A stretch of 37,892 nt of DNA from Sphingomonadales bacterium CG_4_10_14_3_um_filter_58_15. GTDB taxonomy: Bacteria > Pseudomonadota > Alphaproteobacteria > Sphingomonadales > Sphingomonadaceae. Positions 34,257 through 37,892 of the stretch are shown piece by piece (position 1 is the first letter of the stretch; each line of letters begins with the position of its first letter). A program made the position numbers and the translations under genes. The notes beneath the pieces were generated by a model. The model searched no databases. It was not told where the DNA came from and worked only from the letters and a program-made list of their open reading frames with translations. The stretch is taken from positions 1-37,892 of the forward strand of contig PFJE01000003.1 of assembly GCA_002783865.1 (NCBI GenBank). The letters are read 5' to 3'.

Positions 34257-34343
34257 CGCCCCGCGCCCGCTTTCGCCTAACAAAAAGGGAGGAAATTAGG
34301 CCTTTCATTCCCCCCGCCTTTCCGCTTAAAGCTGTTCGCTTCT

Positions 34344-36164
34344 ATGGCTGATCGTTCCAAACTTGATGATTTCAAAGACGTGCTTGGCGGCGCGGCTCGT
34401 GCGATCGCCCGCGATCCCGACCTTGAACTCGCCTATACCGCCGAAGCCCCGTCCCAGGCCGGGCAGCATCTCAAGGTACCGATGCCGGCACGCGATCTGC
34501 CACCGGCACAAGTCGCCGAAGCGCGGGGCTTTGCCGACAGTTTTTCCTTGAAATTGCGTCACCATAATGAGGCAACACACCGCAAAAACGCGCCGCAGGA
34601 AGCGATCGCTCGCGCCTGTTTCGACGCCCTCGAACAGGTTCGCACCGATGCGCTCGGGTCCCGGGGCATGGCCGGCGCGAAGGACAATCTGAACGCAGCA
34701 CTGGAAATGCGCATGCGGTCAGACCCGATTGCGCGGGCACAGAATCGCGACGAAGTTCCAATCTCGACTGCGCTGGCGCTGCTCGCCCGCGAAAAACTGA
34801 CCGGACAGGCGCCGCCAGCAGGTACGATCAAGGGCATCGACATGCTTCGCGAATGGATCGAAGAAAGTGCGGGCCCGGATCTCGACGGGCTCAATCTGAC
34901 GCTCGACGATCAGAACAGTTTCGCCAAATTGTCGACGCAATTGTTGCAGCATCTCGATCTGATCAAGAGCGATGATGAATCCGAGGCCGAAGACAGCGAG
35001 GACGATAGCGACGAGGACAGCGAGGACAGCACCGATGACGGCGCCGACGAGGAAGCGACCGGCGATCAGGGCGAGTCAGAAATGCGTTCCGAACCATCGG
35101 AGGATGATTCACAAGACGGTGAAAGCGATCAGAACGCCGAGGAGCTAGAAGAAGGCGCCGAAGAGGAAATGGGCGACGCCGGCGACGATGGCATGATGCC
35201 GGTCCGTCCCAATCGGGCGATGTCCGATCTGCCGCCCGGCTTCAACTATACCGCCTGGACCGAAAAATATGACGAGGTCGTCAGCGCAACAGAACTCTGC
35301 GACGAAGAGGAGCTGACGCGGCTCCGCGCCTTTCTCGACCAGCAGCTTACGAGCTTGCAAGGCGCGGTCACCAAGCTCGCCAACCGGCTGCAACGCCGCC
35401 TGATGGCGCAGCAGAACCGCAGCTGGGATTTCGATCAGGAAGAAGGCATGCTCGATGCCGCCCGCCTTGCCCGCGTGGTCAGCAATCCATCGCACAGCCT
35501 GTCCTACAAGATCGAGCGCGAAACCGATTTTCGCGACACCGTCGTCACCCTGCTGATCGACAATAGCGGATCGATGCGCGGACGGCCAATATCGATTGCC
35601 GCCATCTCCGCCGATATCATGGCGCGGACGCTGGAACGTTGCGGCGTGAAGACCGAAATTCTGGGCTTCACCACCCGCGCCTGGAAAGGCGGCCAGACCC
35701 GCGAAGACTGGCTGGCCGCGGATCGCCCCGCCAATCCGGGACGGCTCAACGATCTGCGCCATATCGTCTACAAGAAAGCCGACGAACCCTGGCGGCATGC
35801 CAAGAAAAATCTCGGCCTGATGATGCGCGAAGGCCTGCTCAAGGAAAATATCGACGGCGAAGCCCTGCTCTGGGCCCACAGCCGTCTGATCGCCCGTCCC
35901 GAAGAACGCCGGATATTGATGGTGATTTCCGACGGCGCGCCGGTTGATGACAGCACCCTGTCGGTCAACCATGGCGCTTATCTGGAAAACCATCTGCGCA
36001 AGGTGATCGAATGGATCGAGAGCCGCTCACCGGTGCAGCTGGTCGCGATCGGTATCGGCCACGATGTGACGCGCTACTATAAAAAGGCCGTGACAATCAT
36101 GGATGCCGAGCAATTGGGCGGCACGATGGTGGAGCAGCTCGCCGGCTTATTTGATGAGGATTAG
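34344..36164 (+). CDS. cobT: CobT-type cobaltochelatase subunit (VWA domain)
   Basis: 606 aa. Domain order is normal for CobT: an N-terminal helical region ([17 protein letters not shown]), an extremely acidic Asp/Glu/Ser tract (about 210-283), and a C-terminal von Willebrand A domain with the MIDAS motif Asp406-N-Ser408-G-Ser410 and [14 protein letters not shown] near the end. CobT partners the AAA+ CobS in the cobalt-inserting complex. No Shine-Dalgarno is visible near the ATG, although GGGAGGA lies about 50 bases upstream. It is separated from cobS by four genes. Confidence 0.95.
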   Translation: MADRSKLDDFKDVLGGAARAIARDPDLELAYTAEAPSQAGQHLKVPMPARDLPPAQVAEARGFADSFSLKLRHHNEATHRKNAPQEAIARACFDALEQVRTDALGSRGMAGAKDNLNAALEMRMRSDPIARAQNRDEVPISTALALLAREKLTGQAPPAGTIKGIDMLREWIEESAGPDLDGLNLTLDDQNSFAKLSTQLLQHLDLIKSDDESEAEDSEDDSDEDSEDSTDDGADEEATGDQGESEMRSEPSEDDSQDGESDQNAEELEEGAEEEMGDAGDDGMMPVRPNRAMSDLPPGFNYTAWTEKYDEVVSATELCDEEELTRLRAFLDQQLTSLQGAVTKLANRLQRRLMAQQNRSWDFDQEEGMLDAARLARVVSNPSHSLSYKIERETDFRDTVVTLLIDNSGSMRGRPISIAAISADIMARTLERCGVKTEILGFTTRAWKGGQTREDWLAADRPANPGRLNDLRHIVYKKADEPWRHAKKNLGLMMREGLLKENIDGEALLWAHSRLIARPEERRILMVISDGAPVDDSTLSVNHGAYLENHLRKVIEWIESRSPVQLVAIGIGHDVTRYYKKAVTIMDAEQLGGTMVEQLAGLFDED

Positions 36165-36217
36165 TTGATCTGGAACCCTATCGGATCATATTTGACGCGT
36201 CTGAATCGGCCAGACTA

Positions 36218-36460
36218 ATGGCAATCAAGTTTGGTGTACGTGCAAAGTGCCCATTTTGCGTTGCCGACAGAGCAGAACTCCCAAAAATAGATTCAAAACT
36301 GATGTTAATGCACGGCCCCAAAGCGGGGTCAGTTTTTCAAGTCGTCGAAAATAATGAACGCCTAAAGACGGATGGGTTCGAGATTAAAGTTGGAAACGAA
36401 AATCATTGCGTCGATCTCCAAAATTATCGATTCATTGACGTTAATCTGCTGGAATATTGA
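36218..36460 (+). CDS. Small orphan protein with a CxxC motif
   Basis: 80 aa; I recognise no family. It contains CPFC (11-14), a possible metal or redox pair, and mixed charged and hydrophobic sequence with no membrane helix. Base composition is much more AT-rich than cobT or the nitroreductase. The frame is open back to 36158, in codons that read like protein (DLEPYRIIFDASESARL), but that stretch has no ATG, GTG or TTG, so the true start is uncertain. The next gene follows in the same frame after TGA and six bases. Together they look like a small acquired unit. Confidence 0.5.
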   Translation: MAIKFGVRAKCPFCVADRAELPKIDSKLMLMHGPKAGSVFQVVENNERLKTDGFEIKVGNENHCVDLQNYRFIDVNLLEY

Positions 36461-36466
36461 AATTGG

Positions 36467-36769
36467 TTGCCACCGTTAGATCTACAAAATGCATCAATAA
36501 TCGATCAGCTTGCAGTCTATTTTTGCGGTTTAGGACATATAGGCGCCAACTTTCAATGGAGTGATGTAAGATATTCACACATCATCCAAGTTTGCCGCGA
36601 AAACCTGATTCCTATAACTGCTTCTGAGTTTAGTGCAGTATTGTTAGCCCACGGCATGCCATCATTATTTCAGCAAGAAGCCGAGAGATTATTCGAATTT
36701 GGAATTCATTGTGCCACCCCAGCAGGAAAAAACGGGAGCAGAAGAATCTTAGAAAACCTGATTTTATAA
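36467..36769 (+). CDS. Orphan protein of unknown function
   Basis: 100 aa from a TTG at 36467; I recognise no family. It reads as a soluble alpha/beta or helical protein (ASIIDQLAVYFCGLGHIGANFQW, then LIPITASEFSAVLLAHGMPSLFQQEAERLFEFG). The base composition is AT-rich, like the gene before it. It is in the same reading frame as that gene, separated only by TGA-AATTGG, so the two could be one gene broken by a stop or two coupled genes. No Shine-Dalgarno is clear. A size and pairing like this are seen among toxin-immunity proteins, but nothing here proves that. Confidence 0.5.
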   Translation: MPPLDLQNASIIDQLAVYFCGLGHIGANFQWSDVRYSHIIQVCRENLIPITASEFSAVLLAHGMPSLFQQEAERLFEFGIHCATPAGKNGSRRILENLIL

Positions 36770-36840
36770 GAAGCACATTCGTCGATGCCCTCAGGTTTAA
36801 TCGATGAGTTCCAATCGCACACAATTCAAAGGATTGTTCA

Positions 36841-37512
36841 ATGAACGTAACCGAAGCCGTAAATTCCCGACGTTCCATCCGCCAGTTTCTCGACAAGCCG
36901 GTCGACCGGGCGACACTCGAATCCGTGCTGGAAACGGCGCAACGCTCCCCCTCTGGCGGCAACACGCAGCCATGGAACGCGATCATCGTGGGCGGTGATG
37001 CACTCAAGGATATCGCCGCGAAGATCAAAGAAAAGACCAGGACCGCGCCGATGGGCGAAAATATGGAATATGCCATTTATCCCAAGGATCTGGACGGCCG
37101 ATATGAGGAGCAGCGCCGGGCCGTGGGCCGGGACATGTTCGAAAGCATCGGACTTGCGCGGGAGGACGGCGCTGGCCGTGTCGCGCAAATGGCGAAAAAC
37201 TGGGACAGCTTCGGCGCACCGGTACAATTGTTCACCTACACCAGAAAATATATGGGGCCGCCGCAATGGTCGGACATGGGCATGTGGCTGCAGACCGTGA
37301 TGCTGCTGCTGCGCGAAGCGGGGCTGGACAGCTGCTCGCAGGAAATATGGGCGATGTACGGCAGCTACATGCGGGAATTGCTCGGTATCGACGACGATCA
37401 TATATTCTTTTGCGGCATGGCGATCGGTTATCGGGATCCGGATGCGCCGATCAACAATTTTGAAGTGTCCCGCATTCCGATCGGCGATGCCATAGAGTTT
37501 CGTGGCTTTTAA
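36841..37512 (+). CDS. Nitroreductase family FMN-dependent oxidoreductase
   Basis: 223 aa. The FMN-binding start is clear: SRRSIRQFLDKPVDR, then QRSPSGGNTQPWNAIIV. The family's central WSDMGMWLQTVMLLLREAGLDSC and C-terminal GMAIGYRDPDAPINNF are present. Such enzymes reduce nitroaromatics, quinones or enones with NAD(P)H in the cytosol; the native substrate is unknown. AAGGA eight bases before the ATG supports the start. It marks the return to normal base composition after the two AT-rich orphan genes. The TAA stop lies within a small palindrome, GCTTTTAAAAAGC. Confidence 0.92.
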   Translation: MNVTEAVNSRRSIRQFLDKPVDRATLESVLETAQRSPSGGNTQPWNAIIVGGDALKDIAAKIKEKTRTAPMGENMEYAIYPKDLDGRYEEQRRAVGRDMFESIGLAREDGAGRVAQMAKNWDSFGAPVQLFTYTRKYMGPPQWSDMGMWLQTVMLLLREAGLDSCSQEIWAMYGSYMRELLGIDDDHIFFCGMAIGYRDPDAPINNFEVSRIPIGDAIEFRGF

Positions 37513-37640
37513 AAAGCGAAACCTCTGAATTTCAGTCGGAAATCTGAAAAATCGTCCCGTGTCGTGACAGAAATCACCTGATCGGGCGGCAGAGTCGTTA
37601 TTTTACTATAGCGGACTCGGATTCGCTCGCTAATTGTAGT

Positions 37641-37652
37641 AGCTGTACAGCT
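37641..37652. promoter_or_regulatory. 12-bp perfect palindrome upstream of a secreted-protein gene
   Basis: AGCTGTACAGCT is a perfect palindrome 73 bases before the GTG of the next gene. It could be an operator half-site pair, but no regulator is known here and a 12-base palindrome can occur by chance. The rest of the 213-base gap after the nitroreductase holds no recognised element. Confidence 0.3.
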
Positions 37653-37725
37653 GTTCCGGGTCGCGATCGCCGTTGGCTAAGTCTGAGGGGACTTGCCAAC
37701 GCACCAAATTTATGGGGAGACGTGC

Positions 37726-37892
37726 GTGCGCCGGACAAGGATCTGCACAATATCATTATTGGTAATGACACTGATGACGAGCCCAGCAGCGGTGTTCGCT
37801 CAGGGCACGCCAATTTTGTTACGTGACAGTTTCCCGATCGGCAGCAGCGATGGCATATTGTGCCAGGTCCAGGACCGCAGCATTGAAAGCAA
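37726..37892 (+). CDS. Secreted protein of unknown function, N-terminal part (truncated by window end)
   Basis: A GTG at 37726, five bases after a strong GGGGAGA, opens a frame that runs to the window end (55 residues). The beginning is a textbook signal peptide: RRTR, a hydrophobic core ICTISLLVMTLM, then SPAAVFA before QG, with cleavage expected after VFA. The mature part starts QGTPILLRDSFPIGSSDGIL and matches no family I know. An alternative GTG at 37722 is in another frame and gives no signal peptide. The product should be periplasmic or outer-membrane. Confidence 0.7.
   Translation, partial: MRRTRICTISLLVMTLMTSPAAVFAQGTPILLRDSFPIGSSDGILCQVQDRSIES

Noticed and set aside
34288-34294. Strong Shine-Dalgarno-like GGGAGGA between the PBP gene and cobT
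   Set aside because: No ATG, GTG or TTG follows at a usable distance, and the cobT start is about 50 bases away.

Overview
The window looks like a chromosomal segment from a GC-rich alphaproteobacterium of the order Sphingomonadales. The evidence is two TonB-dependent receptors of sphingomonad type, a short-form HisG, a K+-independent H+-pyrophosphatase, CobS/CobT homologues, many overlapping stop/start junctions (ATGA, GTGA, TTGA), frequent GTG/TTG starts, and dispersed CTGAGC(C/T)TGTCGAA palindromes. The genus cannot be fixed from the sequence alone. No rRNA, tRNA, CRISPR array, prophage or insertion sequence was recognised.

Layout. (1) 1-5845, + strand: the distal part of a Flp/Tad pilus operon (end of cpaB, then cpaC, cpaD, cpaE, tadB, tadC), closed by a strong intrinsic terminator. 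The ATPase gene cpaF, expected between cpaE and tadB, is absent from that place. (2) 5845-10967, - strand: infA, maf, a short RNase E/G protein, maiA, a TonB receptor and a MarR regulator. The maiA stop overlaps the receptor start. (3) 11187-13706, + strand: a large outer-membrane TonB receptor, followed by two palindromic repeat elements. (4) 13993-14789, - strand: a small membrane protein coupled to an ABM-domain monooxygenase. (5) 15160-16191, + strand: a membrane-anchored diheme cytochrome of the TsdA type. (6) 16340-18423, - strand: a FemAB/CelD-like acyltransferase coupled to a JmjC/cupin-like protein. (7) 18659-25904, - strand: hisG, hisD, DUF1993, nusB, an HSL-type esterase and thiL, then hppA with its own promoter and leader hairpin. 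(8) 25950-27005, + strand: a DUF2332 protein. (9) 27114-28843, - strand: bolA, a cupin and a pirin. (10) 28980-36164, + strand: a J-domain protein, cobS, a HEPN-like protein, an AbrB-Doc toxin-antitoxin pair, a penicillin-binding protein and cobT. (11) 36218-37892, + strand: two AT-rich orphan genes, a nitroreductase, and the start of a secreted protein cut by the window end.

Most of the segment is housekeeping or core sphingomonad content. The accessory-looking parts are the HEPN-like gene and the AbrB-Doc pair between cobS and cobT, and the AT-rich pair after cobT. At least four unrelated palindromic repeat types fill the intergenic gaps. In one case (hisG-hisD) the repeat supplies the Shine-Dalgarno sequence of the downstream gene inside a hairpin. 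I found no clear complete new system. The best leads are the hisD leader, the cobS-cobT insertion with its HEPN-like gene, the orphan pair after cobT, the coupled acyltransferase/JmjC pair, and the missing cpaF.
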